Below are positions 1-8,633 of a DNA stretch of 53,321 nucleotides, piece by piece. This stretch comes from Candidatus Acidiferrales bacterium (GTDB lineage Bacteria; Acidobacteriota; Terriglobia; Acidiferrales; DATBWB01), in NCBI GenBank assembly GCA_036514995.1, contig DATBWB010000219.1, positions 1 through 53,321 of the forward strand, given 5' to 3'. The notes under the pieces are model-generated. The model searched no databases and had not been told where the DNA came from. It saw only the letters and a list, made by a program, of their open reading frames with translations. The translations under genes and the position numbers were made by a program. Position 1 is the first letter of the stretch; the number at the start of each line of letters is the position of its first letter.

Positions 1-1
1 C

Positions 2-211
2 TATCACCTTCTCCTTGTCGGCCTCCTGGTATCGCTCGCCGTAAACCGCCGGCTCTCCTGGGCGGTGCCTTTTGCGTTTGCACCGGCGCTGCTTCGCGCC
101 GGCTATGGTCTAGCCCGGCTGGGTGAACGATTTGCCATCCGGCGGCTCGGCTGGTCGGAAGTGGTTCACTCGCTCCTCTTCGCACTTCTGCTCATCCTCG
201 CAGTGCGTTAG
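2..211 (+). CDS. YwiC-like membrane protein, C-terminal fragment
   Basis: An open frame enters from the left edge and gives 69 residues before a TAG at 209-211. Two hydrophobic segments (about residues 2-13 and 55-68) flank a basic stretch containing RLGERFAIRRLGWSEVVHS. The ending, Arg-Leu-Gly-Trp-(S/T)-Glu-Val-x-His-Ser followed by a last transmembrane helix, is what I recall of YwiC-like family proteins, which are multi-pass inner-membrane proteins of unknown function. Only the end is visible, so the start and full length cannot be given. It runs in the same direction as the cytochrome cluster but is separated from it by 287 bases, so co-transcription is uncertain. Confidence 0.55.
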   Translation, partial: YHLLLVGLLVSLAVNRRLSWAVPFAFAPALLRAGYGLARLGERFAIRRLGWSEVVHSLLFALLLILAVR

Positions 212-498
212 GGGCCTCGATGGGTGTGGTGCTCCCACTATGCCCATGCCAAGCCTTAGGCTTCTTGGAGCCAGAAAACCTCTCTGCTTGGCCGTAATTT
301 CCCCGAGCATTGTGGGAAATGCCTCAGACTCCTCTAGGCCATGGTACCTCGCCCTTGCACTACCGCTCCAACTTATTGAAAAGAAAAGGCAGAGTTGTAG
401 ATTTTTGGTAGTACTGTAACGCTTCCCTTGGTGGGAATCGTGCACTGGAAAAGCCTCCGCGCCTTTAAAGAACCACAGCGGCATCGCTGGAGCCCCCG

Positions 499-1260
499 AT
501 GCGGGCTGCCTTCCCCAACTCTCTTCGAACCGTCCACGCAGGACGTCTCCTGGCCTACTTGGCCATGCTTCTGCTTGTGCCCATGAAGGCCGGGGGCCAA
601 CAGCCCAAGGCTCACCCGGCGCCCATCAGTGAAAAGGAAGCTGGCTCTTCTGAAACTTGTCTCACCTGCCATGACACTCTGACCAAGACCAAGTTCGTTC
701 ACTCGGCGGTCAAGGATGTTGGATGCACTGCGTGCCACGAGATCAAGACCGAAGGTGAGAATACGACGGTTAGCCTGCTGGCGGAGGGAAATGAACTCTG
801 CCTTGTCTGCCACGAGGACAAGCGGGGCAGCGAAGCCAGCCCGATTCACCCGCTAACGGTCAAGATTGCCTGCATCACTTGCCACGACCCGCACGGCTCA
901 GAATTCACCGCGCAGACCCGCGCCAGCACCAACGCGCTCTGCCTGGAGTGTCACGGAGAGCGGAACGTCACGGGTGACACGGTAACGCTGTTCGAGAAGC
1001 AAACTCTGCAGGCAACGGAATTCAACAAGATTCCCAAGCTTGTTCTCGACCGCAGCCGTCGCATTGGCCATCCCTTCCTCGAGCATCCGGTGGGGGATCA
1101 GCCCGATCCTTCACGCAAAGGCGAGAAGCTTTCGTGCCTGAGCTGTCACGTCCCGCATGTGCTCGTGCAACCGAGGTTGTTGCGCGCGGAATGGAAAGAA
1201 GCCGAGGTTTGCGACCGTTGCCATCCGGCAACGACTCCCCAGACACCATGGATACCATGA
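499..1260 (+). CDS. Exported heptahaem c-type cytochrome
   Basis: 253 residues with an N-terminal signal sequence (basic start, hydrophobic core about residues 15-28, likely cut near the GGQQ at 32-35). Seven CXXCH haem-attachment motifs lie at about residues 54, 76, 101, 125, 148, 213 and 238. Several are followed by DPH or VPH, as in doubled-CXXCH (cytochrome c3/c7-like) families. With a signal sequence and no further membrane helix, it should be a periplasmic or outer-surface electron carrier. GGAG lies 8 bases before the ATG. Its stop overlaps the next gene's ATG (ATGA), so the two are translationally coupled. It opens a six-gene exported redox cluster. The exact redox partner cannot be read from sequence. 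Confidence 0.9.
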   Translation: MRAAFPNSLRTVHAGRLLAYLAMLLLVPMKAGGQQPKAHPAPISEKEAGSSETCLTCHDTLTKTKFVHSAVKDVGCTACHEIKTEGENTTVSLLAEGNELCLVCHEDKRGSEASPIHPLTVKIACITCHDPHGSEFTAQTRASTNALCLECHGERNVTGDTVTLFEKQTLQATEFNKIPKLVLDRSRRIGHPFLEHPVGDQPDPSRKGEKLSCLSCHVPHVLVQPRLLRAEWKEAEVCDRCHPATTPQTPWIP

Positions 1261-2354
1261 TCGCGAGAGTCTTCAAACGGCGATGGCTCGCGCTTGCCCC
1301 AGCTCTGATCCTGGGCATGCTGTTCGCCGTGCCTGGCCAAGCGGAGAAAAAGAAGGCCGCAGCGGTACCTCCGCCGGAGTTGGTCTGGCCGCTTCCGCCC
1401 GATAAGCCCCGGGTCAGGTTCATCGAGATGTTCTCCAACAACTTTGACATCGAGCCTCGCAAAAAGCGCTCGCTGGTGGACCGGTTGGTGGGCAGGCCCG
1501 ATCCGAACGTAACCGAGATCTTCGAAAAGCCGGCTGGCCTGGCCACCGACTCCCGCGGGCGGCTGCTGATTGCGTCACTGCAGCGGGCAACAGTGTTCAT
1601 TCTCGACAAGGAGCAGCACAAGGTTGTTCGGTTGCAAGGTGACCGCAGCATCCTGCTGAAAAGTCCTCTCGGCCTGGCCGTCGATCAACAAGACAACATT
1701 TACGTTTCCGATCCGCTGCTGGACATGGTCTTGAAGTTCGATGCCGAGGGTCGGCTGCAAGCCACGGTGGGCCGAGATGCCGGGATGACGAACCCGACAT
1801 TCTTAGCCCTGGATGAGCCCCGGCGGCGGCTGTTCGTAGTCGATTCACACCTGCACCAGGTCTTGGTTTACGACCTCGACACCTTGCAGCTCATCACTCG
1901 TGTGGGAAGCCGCGGCGAAAAGGACGGCCAGTTCAACTTTCCGGTCGGTATTGGGGTGAATCCCGAAGGTTACTTTGCCGTCACCGACACGGGTAGTTGC
2001 TCGGTGCAAGTCTTCTCGCCCGATTTCAAGTTCGTGCGCCGTTTTGGCAGCCAGGGCACACGGCCAGGCCACTTCGTCCGCCCCAAGGGCGTGGCCTTCG
2101 ACAGCGAAGGACACATCTGGGTAGTGGATGCGGCCTTCAACAACTTCCAGATCTTTGACAGCAATGGCCAAGTTCTGATGTTCGTCGGCAACTTCGGCAA
2201 CCTGCCTGGGGCCTTCAATCTACCCGTGGGAATCTACATCGATCGAAACAACCGGGTGTACGTAAGCGATCAACTCAACCACCGCGTGCAAATCTTTCAG
2301 CTTCTGGGAGGGGACTGGGAGGGAAACACCGCAAATCAAGCGCAAAGGAGGTGA
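1257..2354 (+). CDS. Secreted NHL-repeat six-bladed beta-propeller protein
   Basis: 365 residues from the ATG that overlaps the stop of the cytochrome gene; an in-frame ATG nine bases upstream (1248) is equally possible. It has a signal sequence (hydrophobic residues about 10-28, then AEKKK). Next comes a Pro-rich entry segment (PPPELVWPLPPDKPRVRF), then a run of NHL repeats of the form 'P.GIAVD..G.IYVSD....RVQIF'. Such propellers act as binding or scaffolding surfaces rather than enzymes. Propellers with this entry segment are, as I recall, often encoded beside multihaem cytochromes in metal-reducing bacteria. Its place between two cytochrome genes suggests a structural or docking role at the cell surface. 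That role is inferred. Confidence 0.85.
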   Translation: MIARVFKRRWLALAPALILGMLFAVPGQAEKKKAAAVPPPELVWPLPPDKPRVRFIEMFSNNFDIEPRKKRSLVDRLVGRPDPNVTEIFEKPAGLATDSRGRLLIASLQRATVFILDKEQHKVVRLQGDRSILLKSPLGLAVDQQDNIYVSDPLLDMVLKFDAEGRLQATVGRDAGMTNPTFLALDEPRRRLFVVDSHLHQVLVYDLDTLQLITRVGSRGEKDGQFNFPVGIGVNPEGYFAVTDTGSCSVQVFSPDFKFVRRFGSQGTRPGHFVRPKGVAFDSEGHIWVVDAAFNNFQIFDSNGQVLMFVGNFGNLPGAFNLPVGIYIDRNNRVYVSDQLNHRVQIFQLLGGDWEGNTANQAQRR

Positions 2355-2432
2355 GAAAACTCTCCAAGCAATCACTCTAGTACGTGACTCGAACAGGTAA
2401 CTAAAGCGCCCAATTTCAATTAGGGAGGCATT

Positions 2433-3131
2433 ATGAGGTCCTTCAAGTTACTCATCCTAGTTGTCCTGGTGCTCGCGCTCGGGACAACCCTGGTGCTGGC
2501 CAAGCCCCCCAAGTCGAAGATCGTCACGGGCTCGAACAAGCATCACGACTTGAGGTCGGTATTCAATTCGGCCAGTTTCACTGCTTGCAGCTACTGCCAC
2601 GTGGCCCACAAAACGGGCGATGCTCCGACGGGTCCTGGCTATCTGCTGTGGAACCATAGGCTGTCCAGCGTGGCCTCGTATGGCGTTTACCAGAGCGATA
2701 GCTTGAACGCGACGGACGTCACCGATCTGGGCACCTCTGGCGGAAGCGGCATGACCGTGAGCAACCTCTGCTTGAGCTGCCACGATGGCACCGTGGCGAT
2801 CAACTCGTTCTATTCACCCATTACCAAGGCTGACTTCAGCGGACCGATCCCTGAGGACACAACGTTCATGGGCCAGGGAGAAAGAATCAGGGATCTGTCG
2901 AAGACTCACCCGGTGAACTTCACCTACAACGCGGCTGTGGCTGCCGCCGATGGCGGTTTGTTGACGCCAGCCAGCAGCCGGTCGGTGGACGCCGCCGGGG
3001 AGATTCCGCTTTACAACAGCAAGATGCAGTGCGCGACGTGCCACGACCCGCACAACGGCGACTCGGGAATCTTTGCCCGTGTTTTCCCGACGCAGGCGAC
3101 CGGGACGTTCTGCACCTATTGCCACTTGTAA
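2433..3131 (+). CDS. Exported tetrahaem c-type cytochrome
   Basis: 232 residues; a good ribosome site (AGGGAGG) precedes the ATG. It has a signal sequence (residues 1-23, VLVLALGTTLVLA). CXXCH motifs lie at about residues 52, 113, 200 and 227. The last one is followed by a single Leu and the stop codon, so the final haem sits at the extreme C-terminus. The segment from the signal to the second haem (HHD, CSYCHVAHK, LLWNHRLSS, LCLSCHDGT) closely parallels the start of the 12-haem cytochrome at 6298-8220. Low haem density with long Ser/Thr/Gly-rich spacers recalls extracellular cytochromes such as OmcE/OmcS-type proteins, but polymerisation cannot be judged from sequence alone. Confidence 0.9.
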   Translation: MRSFKLLILVVLVLALGTTLVLAKPPKSKIVTGSNKHHDLRSVFNSASFTACSYCHVAHKTGDAPTGPGYLLWNHRLSSVASYGVYQSDSLNATDVTDLGTSGGSGMTVSNLCLSCHDGTVAINSFYSPITKADFSGPIPEDTTFMGQGERIRDLSKTHPVNFTYNAAVAAADGGLLTPASSRSVDAAGEIPLYNSKMQCATCHDPHNGDSGIFARVFPTQATGTFCTYCHL

Positions 3132-3152
3132 AGACAGCCTGAGAGGAACGGG

Positions 3153-3183
3153 GGAGGCGAACGGAGTTTCTACCGGCGCCTCC
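3153..3183 (+). other. Hairpin between tetrahaem cytochrome and porin genes
   Basis: GGAGGCG (3153-3159) pairs perfectly with CGCCTCC (3177-3183) across a 17-base loop, 21 bases after the cytochrome stop. No T-run follows, so a strong intrinsic terminator is unlikely. It could stabilise the cytochrome mRNA end or reduce read-through, giving more cytochrome than barrel protein. Confidence 0.35.
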
Positions 3184-3303
3184 TCCCTCTTCCCCTGAAG
3201 CAGCAGACGAATACGTGCAACCGCAAACCACAAGTCGTGTCCGCCCGGCAGTAGGTTTAAGCATGGCTTGAGCACGACTCGTGCAGGCCGGCCGGAGTGA
3301 GCC

Positions 3304-5181
3304 TTGAAACTGAGAAAGGAAACATGGGCCCTAGGCGTACTGCTCTTCGCCAGCGTGCTGCCTGTCGCCGCGCAACCCCAGGAGCCGGAGCGGTGGCGCT
3401 TGCTGGGCTCGCTCGGCGTAAACCTAAGCAAGACCACTCAAACTCCGCTCATACCGGTTTCCGAGCTGGCTCGTAGTTCCGATTATTCGACAGCATCTGG
3501 CGACTTGCGGCTGACCTTGGGCGGCTTCGTAAAGGATCCCGCCCTTCTGCCTTTCACGGTGGACTTCACCGGGGAACGCGGCTCCAACAGCGTGGACATC
3601 GGCAGCTTTCGACACACCATCCTGAGCTGGGGCATCAATACGGTTTTCTTGCCCGAGCGGCCGTTTCCCCTCCGGTTCTACTACCGCAAAAACCAATTTG
3701 ATTCGAGAGGGGCCACCTTCGGCCAAGACTCGGATAACTCCTCGCTGGGCTTGGACTGGTCGCTCCGCTTGCCCAAGCTGCCCCGCTTCAGCTTCGGCTA
3801 TAACCGCTTTGCAACGGAGGTGCGCGTGCCCACATCCATCACTGACACCAGTTATCGCCAGAATCTCTGGCGCGTGGGCGCCGAGGACAAATGGAAGGGT
3901 TGGGATTGGGGCATTGGTTTCGATCAATACTCGAGTGTGGCCAATGCGGTCGCAGGCTTCGCTCTCCCCACGGAATTGCAGCAGACGTTGCGCGTCCTGG
4001 GAGCAAACATTCGCCGGTCTTTTTGGAACCAGAAAGCCCAACTAATCGTGGATAACCGGAGCCAGTGGCTGAAGGGCTCGCTCCCGGGACAGGGCTCGAC
4101 ACAATCCACGGATTCCATCACCAGCACGAACCTCCGCGTTCAGCACACGCCCAAGCTCGCCTCCAGCTATTACTACACGCATACGCGCGTGCGATTGACG
4201 ACAGAAGGCGCGGTCGGTGGCCTACCCGGCGTGCCCGGTCAAATTATCTTCGTTGCCCCGCCTTCTTTCGTTTCCCATTTCGCCGGTGGGCGGGTGGACT
4301 ATCGGCTGACGGAGTCCGTGAATCTCAACCAAGAAATACGTTATTACCGCATCACGCCTCCCATCACTCAGTTTGAAGTGCGCGAGTCGCTCACCGAGTC
4401 ACTCTCCGGAGTGAATTACCAGAAAAGCTGGCGCGGGCTGGAACTGGGCGGCAGCTACGTCGGTCGCTGGCAGTTGATGGGCACTAGCCTGGGCAACACA
4501 GCGAACACCTTCTCAAACAATTTTGACGTCCGGTTGGGTTGGGGAGACGTGCGCCGCTTGCGGCTGGCCGGCACGACCCGCTATTCGAAGCTCAACTTGG
4601 TCGACCAACTCGGCGGCTTCACCGAAGAGCGCCGCGTGCGCTTTGAACTGCAAACCGCCCGTTTGCGTCCTTTCCGCGTGCTCTTCAGTGCCGACCGCGC
4701 GTACATCGAGTTGCTGAACGTGAGTGGGGATACGAAGCAGGACGTGACCAACTTGAGTGGCCAGGTGAGCCACTCTCGCCTCGCGTTCAGCTACACCCGC
4801 ACGCTGGGTGAGGGCGCGGGAGCGCTCTTCCCAAGCCTCGTCCAGTTACGCCAGCGGATTACCATTCCCCTTCCGCTCGACCAATTGGGCTTTACCCCAC
4901 TGCTTGACCGCACCACGCGCGCAAACGCCGTCAGCTTGACGATCCGGCCGATTTCCTCGCTCGAATTGAGCGGCTATTGGCGCTCCGAGTTTAATCTCCT
5001 AGCATCCGCCGAGTTGCGCTTCCGGCAGAGCGAGGCTCGTGCCCGGTATCGGCTCGGCAAGTTCACCTTCGAGACGGGATTCGGCAACTTCCGCACGGAA
5101 ATCCTTGCCCCGCCGCAGCCCAGCGGCCTCAAGATCAACCGCTACTTCCTGCGCGTGGCGCGCGACTTCCAGGTCTTTTGA
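3304..5181 (+). CDS. Large outer-membrane beta-barrel (porin of a porin-cytochrome conduit)
   Basis: 625 residues starting at TTG 3304 (GGAG 8 bases upstream; the nearest ATG at 3323 is in another frame). A signal sequence ends near VAAQPQ (residues 21-26). The rest is an alternating polar/hydrophobic pattern with frequent aromatic girdle residues, arginines and short turns, and it ends in ...FLRVARDFQVF with a terminal Phe, a classic outer-membrane insertion signature. The length is in the range of MtrB/PioB/Omb-type barrels that sheathe a multihaem cytochrome. No soluble domain or enzyme motif is seen. Flanking by multihaem cytochromes and propellers supports a conduit role; assignment to a named barrel family is unproven. 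Its stop overlaps the next start. Confidence 0.7.
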   Translation: MKLRKETWALGVLLFASVLPVAAQPQEPERWRLLGSLGVNLSKTTQTPLIPVSELARSSDYSTASGDLRLTLGGFVKDPALLPFTVDFTGERGSNSVDIGSFRHTILSWGINTVFLPERPFPLRFYYRKNQFDSRGATFGQDSDNSSLGLDWSLRLPKLPRFSFGYNRFATEVRVPTSITDTSYRQNLWRVGAEDKWKGWDWGIGFDQYSSVANAVAGFALPTELQQTLRVLGANIRRSFWNQKAQLIVDNRSQWLKGSLPGQGSTQSTDSITSTNLRVQHTPKLASSYYYTHTRVRLTTEGAVGGLPGVPGQIIFVAPPSFVSHFAGGRVDYRLTESVNLNQEIRYYRITPPITQFEVRESLTESLSGVNYQKSWRGLELGGSYVGRWQLMGTSLGNTANTFSNNFDVRLGWGDVRRLRLAGTTRYSKLNLVDQLGGFTEERRVRFELQTARLRPFRVLFSADRAYIELLNVSGDTKQDVTNLSGQVSHSRLAFSYTRTLGEGAGALFPSLVQLRQRITIPLPLDQLGFTPLLDRTTRANAVSLTIRPISSLELSGYWRSEFNLLASAELRFRQSEARARYRLGKFTFETGFGNFRTEILAPPQPSGLKINRYFLRVARDFQVF

Positions 5182-6296
5182 TGCAAGCGGCGGGACACAA
5201 TTCGCAAAGAATTTCTGAGCCAAATAAGAACCTGTACTGGTTGATGCTTGCGTCCTGGATGTTGGCCGCTTTACTGCCCAGTAGTTTACGCAGCCAGGAC
5301 GCCAGCACCACACCTCGACCGATGCCCGCCCAGCCCATCGAATGGGTCGGAGAAATCCGCAGCGCGAAGGATGTCACCGGAAAAGGTTCCTGGTTCAAGC
5401 GGCTGCTGAAAGCAGTCATCGGCCTGGACGACCGGCAGAAAAACTTGCTGCTGCCGCATGGTGTGTGCGTCGACCGCCAGGGCAGGCTGCTAGTGGCTGA
5501 CACCAAGGCCAGGGTCGTGCACATCTTTGACGCGGCCAAGCGGCGCTACGGGCGCCTGGAAGGGCCGCGTTCAGAACCGCTGGCTGCTCCGATCGCCGTG
5601 GCTACTGATGCCGAGGGTCGCATCTACGTTTCTGACGCGGTGCATTCGCGCATCTTTGTTTTCAGGCGGGACGGGAAGTTCCTTCGCACGGTGGGCGGAT
5701 TGGGAAAGCAGGAAAGCATTTTCAAGCGCGCTACAGGACTTGCCGTGGATTCCCAGCGGAGTCGCCTGTACGTGGTGGACACGGTGGCAATGTACGTGGT
5801 AGCGCTGACGCTTGATGGCAAGGTGCTTCGCCGCATCGGCCAACCCGGCGGCGGCCCGGGTGAGTTCAACTATCCCACGCACATCGCCGTGGACCGAGAT
5901 GGCTCGCTCTGGGTCACTGACTCGCTGAACTTCCGCGTGCAACATCTCGATGAGCAGGGAAATTTCCTTGCTGCCTTTGGTCGGCTCGGTGACGGAGCAG
6001 GCGAATTCGACAAAGCCAAGGGCATCGCGCTTGACGAGCACGGTCAGGTGTATGTAGTCGAAGGGCGAAACGACCGCGTGCAGGTGTTTGATTCCTCCGG
6101 CGGCCTTCGCTTCGTCTTCGGCGTTACGGGCAGTGGTCCCGGCGAATTCTTCCTGCCCACCGGCATCACGGTTGACCGCGAGAACCGCATTTACGTCGCG
6201 GATAGCTACAACCGCCGAGTGCAGATTTTCCGTTACCGGGCCGAGGGCGCCCCTCTGACCCCAAGCGGTGCGAGCGCTCCCTCGGGAGGGCACTGA
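5181..6296 (+). CDS. Secreted NHL-repeat six-bladed beta-propeller protein
   Basis: 371 residues from the ATG that shares its A with the barrel gene's TGA; a TTG directly before it could also initiate. It has a signal or anchor segment at about residues 20-37 (WLMLASWMLAALLPSSL), then an entry segment beginning IEWVGEIRSAKD. At least five clear NHL repeats follow ('P.GI.VDRENRIYVADSYNRRVQIF' is the last). It is related to, but not a recent copy of, the propeller at 1257-2354. The short C-terminal tail is Pro/Ser/Gly-rich. As with the first propeller, an interaction or assembly role in the surface cytochrome complex is inferred from context. No catalytic residues are apparent. Confidence 0.85.
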   Translation: MQAAGHNSQRISEPNKNLYWLMLASWMLAALLPSSLRSQDASTTPRPMPAQPIEWVGEIRSAKDVTGKGSWFKRLLKAVIGLDDRQKNLLLPHGVCVDRQGRLLVADTKARVVHIFDAAKRRYGRLEGPRSEPLAAPIAVATDAEGRIYVSDAVHSRIFVFRRDGKFLRTVGGLGKQESIFKRATGLAVDSQRSRLYVVDTVAMYVVALTLDGKVLRRIGQPGGGPGEFNYPTHIAVDRDGSLWVTDSLNFRVQHLDEQGNFLAAFGRLGDGAGEFDKAKGIALDEHGQVYVVEGRNDRVQVFDSSGGLRFVFGVTGSGPGEFFLPTGITVDRENRIYVADSYNRRVQIFRYRAEGAPLTPSGASAPSGGH

Positions 6297-6297
6297 G

Positions 6298-8220
6298 ATG
6301 CGACGCACCCGGCCGAGGTCAGAGGCGAGGTTGCTCGCCCTCCTGCTTCTGGTTGCCTGGGGCAGCAGCCTGCTTGCGGCTCAGACGGGCACCAAGCGCG
6401 CGATTGTGAATTCCAAGCATGACTTTCGCGCCAGCTCGACCGCCACTCTCCGTTCGGTTTCCGAAGACGATGCCTGCATCTTCTGCCACACGCCCCACAA
6501 TGCCAACCCGAGCGCTTACTTGTGGAATCACACGCTCTCCACCACCCAGCCCCCTACCTACCGGAGCAGCACACTCCAGGCAAACGTTGCGCCTATGCGG
6601 CCGGAAGATGCTTCCAAACTTTGCCTGAGCTGTCACGACGGCACTATCGCTCTGGGCGACACGATGAGCAAAGGTCTAATTCCCTTCTTGCAGGGCAGCG
6701 CCTATACACTGCCCGCGACGTCGCCCTCAAACCTGGCGGGCCAGCGTGGTTTGACCGACGACCATCCCTTTGCCTTCAACCCTCTGCCTGGCAGCGAAAT
6801 CCGCAATCCGCCAGGCGGCGACGCAGTGCAGCTCGACCGCAGCGGCCGCTTGCAATGCACCACTTGCCACGAACCGCACCAAGAGTATCTCGACCCGACC
6901 GTCGGGAAATTTTTGGTGAAGGCGAACCAAGCTTCAGCCATTTGCCAGACCTGCCACCAGAAAGCTGGCTGGGCGAACTCCTCGCACCGCGTTCCACCCG
7001 ACCCGCTCGCCGACCAGCGCTATACCATCCAGCAAGGCGCCCACACAGGCTACGTCGGCGTCAGCCAGAATGCTTGCGAAAGCTGCCACCGCCCGCACGC
7101 ACCCCAGATGGAACAACGCCTGGTGAAGTTCTTGGAGGAAAACACCTGCTACGCCTGCCACGACGGTTCGGTGGCAGAACGGAGTCGGGACGTTCGAGGA
7201 GAATTCCAGGGCAAGCTCTATAAGCATCCGGTGAACCTGACCCCTTCGGTACACGATGCGGCTGAAAGTCCGTCGGCCGCCTCATCGCCGCTCCCGGAGA
7301 CGAGCTCCGGCGCGCCACGCCACGCTGAATGCGCCGATTGCCACAACCCCCACTTCGCAAACAGCACAGCCGCTCAACCCCCACGGGTGAACGGAGCGAT
7401 CCAGGGGACGCGTGGCCACTCCGCCGCCGGAACCTTTCTCCCGCTGAGCACCAACCAGTTTGAAATCTGCTTCAAGTGCCACGCGGACAGTGCCAATAAG
7501 CCGCAGCTCTTCGATTCGAGCATCATTGGGATCGGCTACGGGCGCAATCCTCAGCGGCAGTTCGATGTCGGCAACCCAAATCGGTTCAACACCCGGATGG
7601 AGTTCGAATTCAGTTTGTCCTACCATCCCGTCACTCGTCCGCGCAATCTTACGACCGGTTTGGGTAGTGAAGTGCCCAGCTTGCGCCCGGCGCCGATTAC
7701 GCCCGGTGGGGCGCCGATGGCCAATCGCACGCTCACGGCAACCAGCTATATCTACTGCAGCGATTGTCACAACAATGACACCGGCCGCAATTTGGGATCC
7801 CTCACTGGCCCCGCCGGCACCCACGGGTCTAACTTGGAGCACTTGCTCGAGCGCGAGAACCGGCTGGAGACGCCACCGGTCGTTCCCGGTGAGCGCGGTT
7901 CGGGCGCCGACTATTCGCCGACAAACTACGCCTTGTGCAACAAGTGCCACGATATCGAAAACAGCATTCTTCGTGACCAGAGCTTTGAGAAGCACAAGGA
8001 GCATATCCGCGGCGGAGGAGGCACCGCCTGTTCAACCTGCCATGACCCGCACGCCTCGTCAGCTTCCATGCTGATCAACTTCGATCGCAGCATTGTCGCG
8101 CCTAGTAGGAGCGGGAGGCTCGAATTTCGTCGCACCGGTTTCCAACAAGGCACGTGCTACCTGCGCTGCCATGGGAAGGATCACGATCCGAAGTCTTACG
8201 GGCGAGACGGCGATGATTAG
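6298..8220 (+). CDS. Exported dodecahaem c-type cytochrome
   Basis: 640 residues from ATG 6298, with GGGAGGG eight bases upstream and overlapping the end of the propeller gene. It has a signal sequence (hydrophobic residues 11-28, cut near LLAAQ). Eleven CXXCH motifs lie at about residues 60, 109, 187, 216, 260, 284, 345, 391, 487, 547 and 578, plus one CXXXCH (CYLRCH, residue 620): twelve potential haems. Residues 35-220 mirror the whole tetrahaem protein at 2433-3131, so this looks like that module extended by about eight more haems. No lipobox is seen. It is the likely main electron-carrying partner of the beta-barrel, either inside it or on the outer face. Confidence 0.92.
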   Translation: MRRTRPRSEARLLALLLLVAWGSSLLAAQTGTKRAIVNSKHDFRASSTATLRSVSEDDACIFCHTPHNANPSAYLWNHTLSTTQPPTYRSSTLQANVAPMRPEDASKLCLSCHDGTIALGDTMSKGLIPFLQGSAYTLPATSPSNLAGQRGLTDDHPFAFNPLPGSEIRNPPGGDAVQLDRSGRLQCTTCHEPHQEYLDPTVGKFLVKANQASAICQTCHQKAGWANSSHRVPPDPLADQRYTIQQGAHTGYVGVSQNACESCHRPHAPQMEQRLVKFLEENTCYACHDGSVAERSRDVRGEFQGKLYKHPVNLTPSVHDAAESPSAASSPLPETSSGAPRHAECADCHNPHFANSTAAQPPRVNGAIQGTRGHSAAGTFLPLSTNQFEICFKCHADSANKPQLFDSSIIGIGYGRNPQRQFDVGNPNRFNTRMEFEFSLSYHPVTRPRNLTTGLGSEVPSLRPAPITPGGAPMANRTLTATSYIYCSDCHNNDTGRNLGSLTGPAGTHGSNLEHLLERENRLETPPVVPGERGSGADYSPTNYALCNKCHDIENSILRDQSFEKHKEHIRGGGGTACSTCHDPHASSASMLINFDRSIVAPSRSGRLEFRRTGFQQGTCYLRCHGKDHDPKSYGRDGDD

Positions 8221-8437
8221 CTTCGGAATCACCAGAGAGGGGTTGCCAGCCGGAGCCAAACGTGCTACACAGGAGATGGAGGAGGCTCCCGGGAGGGTGA
8301 GTCTCTTCGAGGCAAGTGCTCATGTCACCCTCATAGGCCAGTCAACCCTCTCGACTATCGCCGCGCCAAGAAGAACAGCCAGAAGGAAAAAACCAGCGCT
8401 CGTGCTCGCTCAGCAAGATTGAGTTTCCGGCGGGTGT

Positions 8438-8455
8438 CCCCCGATAGAATCGGGG
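8438..8455. repeat. Short GC palindrome, CCCCGAT family
   Basis: CCCCGAT pairs with ATCGGGG around an AGA loop. The same core occurs at 28961-28978, 36011-36029, 46912-46930 and 49003-49020. It is a noncoding copy in a convergent intergenic region. Confidence 0.6.
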
Positions 8456-8615
8456 AAGTTCGGTTCGTTCCGGTCACCCCCTCGACCCTCCCCAGCGGAT
8501 CGAACATCCCCATCAGTCGGGATCGCCCGCCGGAGCTGTCTTGAGGCGGGCCTCAAGCGAGCGACCCTCCGTTCGATCGGGAAGAGACAACGCAGCATCC
8601 AATCGGATTCACCGG

Positions 8616-8633
8616 CCTCCCGAAGCCTCGGGA
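8616..8633. repeat. Short GC palindrome, CCTCCCGAAGCC family
   Basis: An 18-base segment, CCTCCCGAAGCCTCGGGA, forms a six-pair stem (TCCCGA/TCGGGA). It is repeated exactly at 51972-51989, 43 kb away. Confidence 0.6.
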
